Below the pieces are notes generated by a model. That model was given only the letters and a program-made list of their open reading frames with translations. It searched no databases and had not been told where the DNA came from. A program made the position numbers and the translations under genes. From Robinsoniella peoriensis (GTDB lineage Bacteria; Bacillota; Clostridia; Lachnospirales; Lachnospiraceae): a stretch of 64,000 nt of DNA. The first letter of the stretch is position 1. Every line of letters starts with the position of its first letter. Shown one piece after another: positions 52,916 to 62,021 of this stretch. The stretch lies in NCBI RefSeq assembly GCF_042680125.1, contig NZ_JBHTNY010000029.1. The stretch is one strand, 5' to 3'.

Positions 52916-53320
52916 CTACTTCGCCAATTCATTGTTTTGCGTATTTTCGGTTCCGCCCTCTGTCTGCGTCTCCGCTTGTCCGGACTCTTTGCTCTCCGAC
53001 ATTCCGCTCTCTTCGGACCCGCTTTGCATTTTATTTGTCTGCCTTTTATTAGACTTTATTTTATTCCGCTGATTCCCGCTGGTCTGCTTTTTCTCTGACT
53101 GATTGCCGCTGGTCTGCTTTTTCTCCGACTGGTTGCCGCCTGTCTTATTTTCAATTGCCTGCGTCTCCTTTTGCCTGGACCCACTTTCTCTGATCACCGC
53201 TGAAGATTCCGTTTTGGGGGTATTTTCTGTTGACTGGGGATTAGAGCCACAAGCCGTCATGGTAATGGATAATGCTCCCAACACTGCAATTGTTGTTCCT
53301 TTTATAAGTATTTTTTTCAT
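52916..53320 (-). CDS. Low-complexity lipoprotein at the head of the Dlt-like operon
   Basis: 134 residues. A lipoprotein signal ends at MTACGSNPQ (lipobox Cys near residue 24). The mature part has no predicted fold: about 110 residues of Gln, Ser, Thr, Lys, Glu, Asn and Gly, including two near-identical copies of QSEKKQTSGN, a basic middle (NKIKSNKRQTNKMQ) and an acidic end (EESGMSESKESG...). It may be a disordered wall-spanning linker. First gene of the operon; function unknown. Confidence 0.75.
   Translation of the reverse strand: MKKILIKGTTIAVLGALSITMTACGSNPQSTENTPKTESSAVIRESGSRQKETQAIENKTGGNQSEKKQTSGNQSEKKQTSGNQRNKIKSNKRQTNKMQSGSEESGMSESKESGQAETQTEGGTENTQNNELAK
53077..53138. repeat. Two 30-bp tandem repeats inside the lipoprotein gene
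   Basis: Two adjacent copies of a 30-base unit (CGCTGGTCTGCTTTTTCTC...) differ at two positions and encode QSEKKQTSGN twice. In-frame, so copy number could vary without loss of the reading frame. Confidence 0.8.
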
Positions 53321-53389
53321 ATAGTTGTCCTCACTTTCCTGCGCATATCCAGAGCATGCCTGGATTAATTGTTTGTATCTACAGTATTT

Positions 53390-53421
53390 ATCATATCACC
53401 TAAATCTTAACCAATCCTTAA
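53390..53421 (-). promoter_or_regulatory. Promoter of the Dlt-like operon with OmpR-type direct repeats
   Basis: On the minus strand TTAAGGATT and TTAAGATT form an about 10-11-bp-period direct repeat (53421-53403) covering the -35 position, followed by a TATGAT -10 box (53395-53390). OmpR-family regulators bind such tandem repeats side by side. The adjacent two-component system is the likely activator; that is inference. Confidence 0.55.
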
Positions 53422-53437
53422 AGGAACATGATGAAAT

Positions 53438-54757
53438 CTAAACGACAATTTTAAATTCTAATTTGATCCGGTACAATTCCTGAGTTTCCTCCACCTGACA
53501 GCTCCCTTCCATCTTGTCCATCATCCCCTTAATATTTCGGATGCCGATCCCGGTGCTCTCTACTTTTTCCGACTTTTTTAATTTGTGGTTTACAAATAAA
53601 ATAGATACCTGTTCTTCCCCATAAATTGTAGAGATCACAATATCTTCATTGGAATCCGCATATTTGATTATGTTAGATACAATATTATTCATCACCCTGA
53701 GAACGTAATCCACGGAGACCTCAACTTTAACTTCACGAAATTCGATGTTCTGGTTCACCTGGAATCCACGTTTCTGCAATGATAATACAAGTTCCGACAT
53801 AATATCGTAAAATATATCCTTAAAAGACTGGGGATCCATAAGTTCGATTTCTTCTTCCCTCAGAATCAGGAAAAATTCAAACATATTATCTGAAAGACTC
53901 TTGATCTGGTTTGCCTTTTGATCAATCTTCTCTATGTAATCTTCCATCTGATCCGCACCATGATACTTCTTACTTTTTAATATCTGTGTGTAGAGCAGGA
54001 GGGTTGTAAGCGGTGTCCGAAGGTCATGGGACATCTCCGTAACCAGATCTTTATTTGCTTTTGTCAATTTTTCATCCCGGTCCACGCGAAGCTTAAAGGA
54101 TTTTCTCATTTCATCCAGCCCTCTGGCTAAAGCAGAGAGCTCGTCATTTCCTTTTAATGTAATCGGACAATCCAGCTGCCCTCCTTCCAGGATCTCCACC
54201 TCCTGCTCCAGAATGCCAATATAATCAATTGTCCTTTTTATCCCAGCCATCACAATACCGATAAAAACCAGGCAGGAAAGAAGAATTTCTGCTATCATCG
54301 CATAATTAAAAACCCGGTAATCATAAAAACCGTCCAGAAAAACATCTGCCTGCGCATCTGCAAATTTCATAGGATAATATGCCTGCCACCCAAAGTATTC
54401 CGTTTCCACATCATTTTCGGCTATGATATCATTATTCGGATAATACGAGTCGTAGATCAGCACAGAATCCTTATAAATGCTGATATGTACAATATCCTGA
54501 TCCCTGACCCATTTTGTTATCTTATCCGTATCTGTTGTAGAAATCTGATTCTTCTGCACGTAATCCTGAAATTTCTGGGCATACTTTGACTCGGTCTTTT
54601 CCACATAATCTGAAGTTTCAAAATAATTGTTCAGTTTTGCTTCCACTCCCTTATGAAGAAAATAATACAGGCCACCGCTTATTAAAAATGCAATCACCAT
54701 AATCCGCACAAGCTTTCTTCTCAGACCGCTCTTTTGAAGTTTTCTCTTTTTATCCAA
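53438..54757 (-). CDS. Membrane sensor histidine kinase
   Basis: 439 residues. Two transmembrane helices (about 18-36 and 145-165) flank an extracytoplasmic sensor of about 110 residues; then HAMP, the H box TEMSHDLRTPLTTLLLYTQI, an N box (VMNNIVSNIIKYAD) and G2 STGIGIRNIKGMM. The G1 box (DxGxG) is not recognisable (FVNHKLKKSE), as in some intramembrane-type kinases. The start is a TTG at 54757 with AGGGGG 7 bases upstream, overlapping the regulator stop; the longer reading from 54817 is the shadow of the regulator gene. Partner of the regulator at 54750-55439. Confidence 0.88.
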   Translation of the reverse strand: MDKKRKLQKSGLRRKLVRIMVIAFLISGGLYYFLHKGVEAKLNNYFETSDYVEKTESKYAQKFQDYVQKNQISTTDTDKITKWVRDQDIVHISIYKDSVLIYDSYYPNNDIIAENDVETEYFGWQAYYPMKFADAQADVFLDGFYDYRVFNYAMIAEILLSCLVFIGIVMAGIKRTIDYIGILEQEVEILEGGQLDCPITLKGNDELSALARGLDEMRKSFKLRVDRDEKLTKANKDLVTEMSHDLRTPLTTLLLYTQILKSKKYHGADQMEDYIEKIDQKANQIKSLSDNMFEFFLILREEEIELMDPQSFKDIFYDIMSELVLSLQKRGFQVNQNIEFREVKVEVSVDYVLRVMNNIVSNIIKYADSNEDIVISTIYGEEQVSILFVNHKLKKSEKVESTGIGIRNIKGMMDKMEGSCQVEETQELYRIKLEFKIVV

Positions 54758-55439
54758 ACCGATACCCCCTGCCCCAAACTGTACGAATGCACTTCGGCTC
54801 CTGCGGATTGTCTTCAATCTTCAGACGCAGCTTACGGATATGAACCATGACCGTTCCATTTGAAACATAAAAATATGGTTCATTCCAGACGCTTTCGTAA
54901 ATGTTCTGTATTGTAAAGATTCTCTTTGGATGTTTCATCAGCAGAAGTAATATTTTATATTCAATATCGGTTAAAGCCAGCTCTTTATCCCCTTTACAAA
55001 CCTCATTATAAGATTCATTAATCCGGATCCCCATTCCATTAACATAGCGGTCTTCCGTTCCCTCCTCTTCTTTTCCCTTATAAACGCAGTATCTTCTCAC
55101 CAGTGCCTTCACCCTTGCCAAAAGCTCGGAATAAGAAAACGGCTTGGATAAATAGTCATCTCCCCCAGCCATCAGTCCCATTAACTTATCTGAATCCTGG
55201 GACTTGGCAGTCAGAAAAAGAACCGGCACATTAGACACTTTCCGGATCTCCTCACAGGTTCGAAAGCCTGAGATCCCAGGCATCATAACATCCAGAATAA
55301 CCAGGTCCGTATCGCTGTCCAGGAGTTTAAGCCCTTCACTTCCATTCTCAGCCTCTGTCACCGCGTATTCTTCACCTTCCAAAAGAATCCTGACACCTTC
55401 TCTTATCTCTGCATTGTCTTCAATCATTAATATATTCAT
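54750..55439 (-). CDS. OmpR/PhoB family response regulator
   Basis: 229 residues: receiver (MNILMIEDNAEIREG, phospho-acceptor Asp in DLVILDVMMPGISG, Lys in DYLSKPFSYSE) and a winged helix (ALTDIEYKILLLLMKHPKRI, IRTVWGRGYRFG). GGGAGGT precedes the ATG. Transcribed with the kinase just upstream of the Dlt-like operon, which suggests control of envelope acylation in response to an external signal such as cationic peptides; this is inference. Confidence 0.93.
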   Translation of the reverse strand: MNILMIEDNAEIREGVRILLEGEEYAVTEAENGSEGLKLLDSDTDLVILDVMMPGISGFRTCEEIRKVSNVPVLFLTAKSQDSDKLMGLMAGGDDYLSKPFSYSELLARVKALVRRYCVYKGKEEEGTEDRYVNGMGIRINESYNEVCKGDKELALTDIEYKILLLLMKHPKRIFTIQNIYESVWNEPYFYVSNGTVMVHIRKLRLKIEDNPQEPKCIRTVWGRGYRFG

Positions 55440-55470
55440 TGCTGTACCTCCCGGAATTTTTATTTAGAAA

Positions 55471-55508
55471 ACCCATAATTTCTTCAATTGATGATAGAAA
55501 TTATGGGT
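55471..55508 (-). terminator. Terminator or leader hairpin before the OmpR-type regulator
   Basis: On the minus strand ACCCATAATTTC pairs perfectly with GAAATTATGGGT (12 bp), followed by TTTTCT. It lies only 30 bases before the regulator start, and TATAAT (55517-55512) is immediately upstream. It may end the GH106/GH42 transcript or be a 5' leader structure. Confidence 0.6.
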
Positions 55509-55699
55509 CTCATTATAATTTATGATATATCTATAATATTAGTTTTTTATTCTGTTCTCACTGACACACATTTATATCACAATTAGACATATTCTCAGTA
55601 TAACAGCTTTTGAGAAATAAACATTTAGCCGGGATGAATTTCTTTTTAATATTCTCTTAATTAAAGCTTGTGCTCAGGTATGGTTTTGGCACTAATTCG

Positions 55700-58303
55700 T
55701 TATTCGCATATAGGCTCACAGAATTCAGGCTCATTCATCAGACCGAACGGCGGAAGTACCGTAAGCGCCGACCAGTCATCTCCTGCGGCAAATACGGGAG
55801 TAGATGCAATTTCAATACAAATGCGGTTTCTGCCCTCCTTAAACGGAATTTCCAGATAATAGGGCGGTCCTATTCTTCTGCCCGACACTACTCCATTTAC
55901 AAAAATCTCCATGCCGTTTAGAGTATCCGTTATCCTCAGGCACTCCCTCTTGTCCTTAACAAAATACACCTCTGTCTCGTATCGCAGATATCCGTTGAAC
56001 TTATTCTTTGCTGCCCAGTCTGTCAAATCCTGAAAAACCTGATCCCCATAATACAATTCTTTGAAATTAGCATCATCATCTATATTTGCATACGATAGTT
56101 TCCATGGGCCCCCTAATTTTCTGCCTGACTGCCCATATGAAACATAATAAGGCAGAATATCTTTTTCTTTTTTTAATATGTAAACTGCCGCTTCACCCGG
56201 TTCCAGCTGCAGTCTCGCCTTTATAATGCCATTTCGCTGTTTAGATGGAATTCTATACAGCTGATTTTCAAATGCATGGTAACGGTAACAATACTGTAAT
56301 TGATTGGTTTCTAAATTTATTTCTACTTCAGTATCTATTATATCCCCTGTGCTCTCATTAAAACAATACAGTGCCGTTCCCCCATCATATTGATACCGGT
56401 ACGTTCTTAAATCAGGTAAGCTTGCCGCCGTGCGGACGGAAAAACCTATCTTATTTTCTATTGCAGATGCCAGATTGGACAACGATACAACCTCCGATCC
56501 CAAAAGCGGGGTTCTAATCTCCCGCTCCTGTCCTTCGCAAATCCCTTCAGGCAGACCATCTATAAAGTAAACAGGAATCTCCGATTTCAATAGGGAAATG
56601 ACCTTATCCACCGCCTGTGCAGGCAAATACTGGCTAAAAGGGATTACCAAAGCTTTATAACTCTGCGGTCCGATCTGAAAAGCCCGGTCTTTTGCCATTA
56701 TACTTGTCTTTAACAGCGCATCTGCACTGATAATATCACAATCAATCTGATTTTCCAGCAATACCCGGACCGGCTTCTGAAACAGCATTGCTTCTCCCGC
56801 CCATTCCGCATCCGCATGATATAAAACCGCAGCCCGGGATATGTATCTGCCTTCTGAAAACAAGTGGGACAAACGATTCATATAATTCATCAAATCTCCA
56901 AAATAACGGTATTGGGGTTGTCTTCCACCCGCATAAAAATGAGGCGGGCAGTCTGAATCCGGAAAACTTTTGGGTGAAAATGCATGTGGCACAAAGTGAT
57001 TAATTCCCCTGCTCAGCATATGGTCAGCCAGCCATTTCATCAAAGTAATTCCCTCCTGCCAGCCAAAAGCGCCAAAGATTTCACACATAGCATTCCCGTT
57101 TTTATTCTCATCAATATGTGCCAGGGAACTCCCCATTTTTCCAAGGCCGTAATGAAAAAACTCCCCATCACGGTCTGATGCAACCCACTGGTGAACCGTC
57201 TGATTCATTCCAGGCATCACCTGAAGCAGTACCACATCAATTCCAGACATACCCATCTGGGACAGACTTCGAAAATAATGTCCGGTACTGCAGCCAAGCC
57301 TTCCATGGGAATTATCGTCCTCAATGATATGCCCCACATGCATGACCCCATGCGCTTTACACCACTGCCCTATCTGATCAGAAAACGATATCTTTAGCTG
57401 AGTGGTAACTTCATCCGTATATTCATACCTGACGTGTCCGGTAATTTCTCCGCAGCTGTACCAGAGAACAGGCAGATTACGTGTGAAATTATCTCCCCAT
57501 CTGTCTTCCAGGCGTTTTTCCAGTTCCTCACTCCATGGTATAAATTTCATATCCTTACCAAGCCGGGCCTGGAAATCGTATCCGGGCAGGTTTGCAAATT
57601 CCGGCTCATCGGAAAAGAATCCGGTAAACGTCTTTCCGAAATCATCTCCATAGCGATCAAAATGAGGCTGATAAACACGGTCTATCAGAAGTTTCACTGA
57701 CTGAGAATTAATAATGTTAAAATAGTCCAATTTCCCATCCCCCTGATGGGTGGTATAAAATACAAAAATCCTCCACAATCCATCCGGTACATCAAACCGC
57801 AGCCATCCGTTTTTAACCTGTCCGGTAAGATCTATCCACGATTCCGGCTCTATGTCGGTACTGTCGCTGCTGATTCGTTTACATGCCGTTACCCGTACCA
57901 GTCTGCTGTCGGGTCTTAGCACCGGCTGAATTAACATGGAACCATTTGCAAGGGGTCCTGATGTGTCGGTACACCATACCGTCAGAAATTCATTTGCCAG
58001 TTCATGGTTTCCTTTTGTAAAGATTCCATTGGCATGGCCGGTGGGGAACCGGTCATCATCCAAAAGCCAGACCTTCATGCCATGGGCTCTGGTATAGTCC
58101 ATAACCACATCCATGTCTTCCCACCACTGTTCTCCTCCAAAGTCCGGATGCGGCCTGGCTTCTATACATACCGCTCCTATATTCGCTTCTCTGATTCTGT
58201 CCAGCTCCCGGATAAGAATTTTATGCGGCTCTCCATGCATCCAGAGAAATGGATAAATGTAATTTCCTTCTTTGTGATTCCGGATTTGATCTAATCTGTC
58301 CAT
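55700..58303 (-). CDS. Glycoside hydrolase related to GH106 (alpha-L-rhamnosidase-like)
   Basis: 867 residues, no signal peptide, so cytoplasmic. A TIM-barrel part (FLWMHGEPHKILIRELDRIR, VWLLDDDRFPTGHANG, FTGFFSDEPEFANLPGYDF, HVGHIIEDDNSHGRLGCSTG) is followed by a second alpha/beta part and a C-terminal jelly-roll (LNGMEIFVNGVVSGRRIGPP, FKEGRNRICIEIAST). This architecture matches GH106 and related unclassified families; the acids in FSDEPE and IIEDDN are catalytic candidates. Start at 58303 with GGAGGTGG upstream. It follows the GH42 gene by 63 bp. Substrate: probably a rhamnose- or uronate-containing oligosaccharide. Confidence 0.75.
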   Translation of the reverse strand: MDRLDQIRNHKEGNYIYPFLWMHGEPHKILIRELDRIREANIGAVCIEARPHPDFGGEQWWEDMDVVMDYTRAHGMKVWLLDDDRFPTGHANGIFTKGNHELANEFLTVWCTDTSGPLANGSMLIQPVLRPDSRLVRVTACKRISSDSTDIEPESWIDLTGQVKNGWLRFDVPDGLWRIFVFYTTHQGDGKLDYFNIINSQSVKLLIDRVYQPHFDRYGDDFGKTFTGFFSDEPEFANLPGYDFQARLGKDMKFIPWSEELEKRLEDRWGDNFTRNLPVLWYSCGEITGHVRYEYTDEVTTQLKISFSDQIGQWCKAHGVMHVGHIIEDDNSHGRLGCSTGHYFRSLSQMGMSGIDVVLLQVMPGMNQTVHQWVASDRDGEFFHYGLGKMGSSLAHIDENKNGNAMCEIFGAFGWQEGITLMKWLADHMLSRGINHFVPHAFSPKSFPDSDCPPHFYAGGRQPQYRYFGDLMNYMNRLSHLFSEGRYISRAAVLYHADAEWAGEAMLFQKPVRVLLENQIDCDIISADALLKTSIMAKDRAFQIGPQSYKALVIPFSQYLPAQAVDKVISLLKSEIPVYFIDGLPEGICEGQEREIRTPLLGSEVVSLSNLASAIENKIGFSVRTAASLPDLRTYRYQYDGGTALYCFNESTGDIIDTEVEINLETNQLQYCYRYHAFENQLYRIPSKQRNGIIKARLQLEPGEAAVYILKKEKDILPYYVSYGQSGRKLGGPWKLSYANIDDDANFKELYYGDQVFQDLTDWAAKNKFNGYLRYETEVYFVKDKRECLRITDTLNGMEIFVNGVVSGRRIGPPYYLEIPFKEGRNRICIEIASTPVFAAGDDWSALTVLPPFGLMNEPEFCEPICE

Positions 58304-58366
58304 AATTCCACCTCCACTATTGTCCAAAGCTTTTTCTAATGCCCTATATCAGGCTGCATTCCTAAC

Positions 58367-60370
58367 TTAGTCCATGCAGCATTTTTCATAAATTGCGGTT
58401 CCATAAGGCGGCAGTTTTCCGGACTGGGATTCGCCGCACCAAACAAAAGGTATCCATTTTGCTGATACCTGTATGGTCTGATATAGATCCGTATGGTTCA
58501 AGACAAATAAATAATCTTTTTTTCTGCCGTTCCGCACCGTCATTTCTACTCCATCCGGTGAGCATCCGGCTGATTCCAGACCACACTCTTTTATGATTCT
58601 GTCCACAACTTTACTCATAATTATGTCATCTGGCTCCGTTGCAGTATAATATGCTTTTCCTTTACCAAAGGAATTTACCGTAATCGCCGGAGTATCCCGG
58701 TAAAACTCACTCCGGTAAAATGCCAGAGGCTCTGCCCCTTTTGTTTCCAGCACGTCGCACCACTTTTTTGCATGCCCCCATGTCTTGTCCAAAATCCATT
58801 CTATATCCACCGACATACCGAGCAGGCAATCATACTCCAATACCGTAATTCCCAGAACATCCGCCAGTCTGCCCGGGAGTGCCTGTGTCCCCTCGCATAC
58901 ACTGTTCCGGTTTTTCACCCCGGTACGCATTGTTAAAACCAGATGCCCTCCATTTTTCACATAAGCTCTGAACTTTTCTTCCAGCATTGAATCCATCAGC
59001 AGCTGCAAGGGAGCAATTACAACCTTATAATCTTCCAGCTTCTCTTTCTCGCTGATAAAGTCCAGAGGTACGTTTTTTCGGTAAAAGGCATTATAATATT
59101 TCTTAATCTGGTCTATATAATTAAGTTCGGGATGATGGGGCTGAATCTGAAAAGCCCAATCCTGTTCATAAGAAAATAAAATTGCTGCTTTCGGTTTTAC
59201 GGTAACACCACTGATATCTTTCATCACCGGAATCAGGCCCCGGATCGTCTCCTGAATCTCAAAATATCTTCTCTCCGGAACTCCGTTGTGGGGCAGTATC
59301 CCATGCCAGTACTGCTCGGCACCAAACAAGCAGGTGCGCCATCTGAAATATACAATCGTATCGGCCCCATGCGCTACACAATGGCTGGTCCAAAGCTTCA
59401 GCTGCCCGGGTCTCGGCATCCTTCCAACCAATTGTCCCCCGGTAGGACCGGATTCCAGTTCCATCATCCAGAAGTTTTTCTTTTTAACGCTTCTTATAAA
59501 ATCCAGACACGCAGAAATCTCAAAGTCAGGCTGGCCTGGCGGATCAAAATAATAACCCGTGGGATATTGGTCATTTGATGCAAAATCCAGTTCTTCTGCC
59601 AGTTCAAAATAATCCGTCTTATCATAAAGCCCCATAAGATTATGTGTAACCTGGTGATGTGGGCAAATTTTTTTTATGATGTTTACCTGAAAGTTTTGAA
59701 AATCAACTACCAGATGTGAACAAAAACGCTTCCAATCCAGCAGAAGCGACGGGCTGTGCACCGTAGGCGTTGCCCTGGGCACCGGAATCTGTCCAAAATT
59801 GCTGTAATCCTGACTCCAGAATGCAGTGCCCCATTCCTGGTTCAACCGCTGTACAGATCCGTACTTATCCTCAAGAAATCTGTGAAAGGCCTCCTTACAG
59901 GAATCACACATACAAAGCTTCTCATGACTATTACCCAGTTCATTATCGATCTGCCAGCCAATTATATTAGTGTTATTCTTATAGTGCTCTGCCATTGCCG
60001 TTACCAGCCGTCTGATGTGTTCCCGGTATACCGGGCTGCTCTGACAGTCATGATGCCGTCCTCCGAATCCTTTCACTTCACCTGCTTCATCTACCGGCAA
60101 TATCTGCGGGTCATCCTCTATAATCCAGGCGGGCGGTGCCGCGGTAGGCGTCCCGATTACGCTTTTTATTCCATACTCTGCCAACAGGTTTACCGCATCA
60201 TCCAGCCATTCAAAATGGAATTCTCCCTTTTCAGGCTCAAACTTTGCCCAGGAAAATTCCCCCATACGCACTGCCTGTATCCCCAGCTTCTTCATCAGTA
60301 CTGCATCCGTCTCCAAGCGTTCCTTAGGCCAGTGCTCAGGGTAATAATCAACACCAAAATAAACAGACAT
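58367..60370 (-). CDS. Beta-galactosidase, glycoside hydrolase family 42
   Basis: 667 residues. YFGVDYYPEHWP at the N-terminus, acid/base E144 in IGWQIDNELGN, nucleophile E304 in FWMMELESGPTGGQ, and the GH42 zinc cysteines C109 (HHDCQ), C153, C155 and C158 (KLCMCDSCK). It releases galactose from beta-galactosides; GH42 enzymes beside YesMN regulators (YesZ in Bacillus) act on pectic galactan side chains. No signal peptide. GGAGA precedes the ATG. Confidence 0.95.
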   Translation of the reverse strand: MSVYFGVDYYPEHWPKERLETDAVLMKKLGIQAVRMGEFSWAKFEPEKGEFHFEWLDDAVNLLAEYGIKSVIGTPTAAPPAWIIEDDPQILPVDEAGEVKGFGGRHHDCQSSPVYREHIRRLVTAMAEHYKNNTNIIGWQIDNELGNSHEKLCMCDSCKEAFHRFLEDKYGSVQRLNQEWGTAFWSQDYSNFGQIPVPRATPTVHSPSLLLDWKRFCSHLVVDFQNFQVNIIKKICPHHQVTHNLMGLYDKTDYFELAEELDFASNDQYPTGYYFDPPGQPDFEISACLDFIRSVKKKNFWMMELESGPTGGQLVGRMPRPGQLKLWTSHCVAHGADTIVYFRWRTCLFGAEQYWHGILPHNGVPERRYFEIQETIRGLIPVMKDISGVTVKPKAAILFSYEQDWAFQIQPHHPELNYIDQIKKYYNAFYRKNVPLDFISEKEKLEDYKVVIAPLQLLMDSMLEEKFRAYVKNGGHLVLTMRTGVKNRNSVCEGTQALPGRLADVLGITVLEYDCLLGMSVDIEWILDKTWGHAKKWCDVLETKGAEPLAFYRSEFYRDTPAITVNSFGKGKAYYTATEPDDIIMSKVVDRIIKECGLESAGCSPDGVEMTVRNGRKKDYLFVLNHTDLYQTIQVSAKWIPFVWCGESQSGKLPPYGTAIYEKCCMD

Positions 60371-60397
60371 CCTATATCTCCTCTCTTTTGTACAGCA

Positions 60398-60434
60398 TTA
60401 TACATATAATCACACAGCTCTTTAAGCGCTTTTT
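60398..60434 (-). promoter_or_regulatory. Putative promoter and cre-like palindrome before the GH42 gene
   Basis: On the minus strand TATAAT (60403-60398) has only CTTAAA at the -35 position, overlapped by a cre-like palindrome around AAGCGCTT (TTTAAGCGCTTTTT on the plus strand, 60421-60434). Catabolite control at this site is a possibility only. Confidence 0.35.
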
Positions 60435-60461
60435 TGAATTAATTTTTTAACAGCCGAAGGT

Positions 60462-62021
60462 CTACACTTTGTGAAGAACCTGCTGCTTATCCACATGATC
60501 TCTGTATTGTCGGGGACTTATCCCCACTGACTCCTTAAATATCCTGCTAAAATAGGATACATCATGATACCCGATCATCTCTGCAATATCCTTTAAACGG
60601 TAATCAGAGCTTTGGAGCAATTCTTTCGCTTTGTTCATGCGAAGATTTGTAACAAGCCTGTTCGGGGATATCTTCTTGATTGCCGTAAACTGATTTGCTA
60701 CATAGGTAGCATTATAACCATATTTAGAAGCAAATTCTTCCACGGTCAGACCCTGGGCATACTGTGTACAAATATATTCATACAACAGCTCCACAACATC
60801 CTCAAGTGTCTTATTCTGCATTGACTTTCTTGCCTTCTCGCCAATTTTTTCTATTAATGACTTCATACTATCCTGCAATCCCTCATAGGATAATGTTCCC
60901 CCTATAATAGCTTCCACTTCATATAGGAGCTGTTCCATTGTATAGTCCTGCTGCAGCCCCGGATAATTCCGGTAAATTTCCGACATAAAATATTTCATGC
61001 TGAATTCACAGTTAATCTGGGTAATTTTATTTTTCTTCCACTGCCTGCAAAGCTGCTCAAAACATTGTATAATGCCTTTAAAATCATCTTTTTCCAGCAG
61101 TGATGACAAACGGTTTTTTTCCTGATTTCCAATGGCAATATATGCTTCCGGCAATACCTCTTCACCCATAATGGTCATATGGCTTCTTCCAATCAGCGCC
61201 TGGTTGCTCATGCAGAAACGAATATCACGATACTTCTTTCCAAGCTCTTTTGTATCAGTAAATGCTTCACTCAGTACAATATTTACAGGCATCTCAAGGA
61301 GCTTTTCATACCCCGACAACTGGTTGACAAGATGTTTTACCGGTACGATACTATCATCTTTTGATGCCAGAAAGACCAGCTTCTCATTTCCTGCCTTAGA
61401 ATCAAAGATGTAGTATCTCCAGTCCTTATCCGCCTTTCCTTTCAGCTTTTCCCGAATGAACCCGGAATTCCATATTTCACTCGGTGGCCGGATAAAGGTT
61501 TCTGAACGCATGGAAAATGCCCCAACACATACCAGCAGGAGATAGCAGCAGTTATAATCTTTAAAACCTTTTTCAAAAACGGTCCTATCATACATGCCGT
61601 TAAAGATAGCATTTTGCAATTCCTCACAAAGTTCTTTTTGTTTTCTCTTTTCAATTTTTTCAGATAGTCTTTTCAAGGTTTCCTGCAGTTCACACTGCAC
61701 CGGGGGTTTGAGAATATAGCTGTCCACTCCGAATCGGATCGCCTCTTTGGCATAAGCAAATTCACTGAATCCGCTTAACACCACATACTCTATACCCTCG
61801 TATCTTTTTTGCGCTTCTTCTATCAGCTCCAACCCATTCATAACCGGCATCCGGATATCGGTGACCAAAATATCCGGCTGATCTATTTCCATTCCTGCCA
61901 GTGCCTGCTCTCCGTTTCGGTAACATCCTCTGACCTCCATATCCAGTTCCAGGTTCTCTATCATGCGTACAATTCCCGCAAGAATTGCCGGTTCATCTTC
62001 TACCACTATAACTTTCATCAT
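60462..62021 (-). CDS. Response regulator with AraC-type DNA-binding domain (YesN family)
   Basis: 519 residues: receiver domain (MMKVIVVEDEPAILAG, phospho-acceptor Asp in ILVTDIRMPVMNG, Lys in YILKPPVQCE), a middle region of about 270 residues, and two AraC helix-turn-helix motifs (LTVEEFASKYGYNATYVANQ, DIAEMIGYHDVSYFSRIFKE). The frame is open upstream to 62099, but that part is the shadow of the kinase gene. The ATG at 62021 (or 62018) gives the normal receiver N-terminus and overlaps the kinase by 29 bp. Likely regulates the two glycosidase genes downstream. Confidence 0.9.
   Translation of the reverse strand: MMKVIVVEDEPAILAGIVRMIENLELDMEVRGCYRNGEQALAGMEIDQPDILVTDIRMPVMNGLELIEEAQKRYEGIEYVVLSGFSEFAYAKEAIRFGVDSYILKPPVQCELQETLKRLSEKIEKRKQKELCEELQNAIFNGMYDRTVFEKGFKDYNCCYLLLVCVGAFSMRSETFIRPPSEIWNSGFIREKLKGKADKDWRYYIFDSKAGNEKLVFLASKDDSIVPVKHLVNQLSGYEKLLEMPVNIVLSEAFTDTKELGKKYRDIRFCMSNQALIGRSHMTIMGEEVLPEAYIAIGNQEKNRLSSLLEKDDFKGIIQCFEQLCRQWKKNKITQINCEFSMKYFMSEIYRNYPGLQQDYTMEQLLYEVEAIIGGTLSYEGLQDSMKSLIEKIGEKARKSMQNKTLEDVVELLYEYICTQYAQGLTVEEFASKYGYNATYVANQFTAIKKISPNRLVTNLRMNKAKELLQSSDYRLKDIAEMIGYHDVSYFSRIFKESVGISPRQYRDHVDKQQVLHKV

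Noticed and set aside
53077..53138. Two 30-bp repeats as a CRISPR remnant
   Set aside because: The units are directly adjacent without spacers and encode an in-frame peptide repeat.
59756..60409. 217-codon frame antisense to the GH42 gene
   Set aside because: GH42 catalytic and zinc residues are intact on the other strand; this is a shadow.
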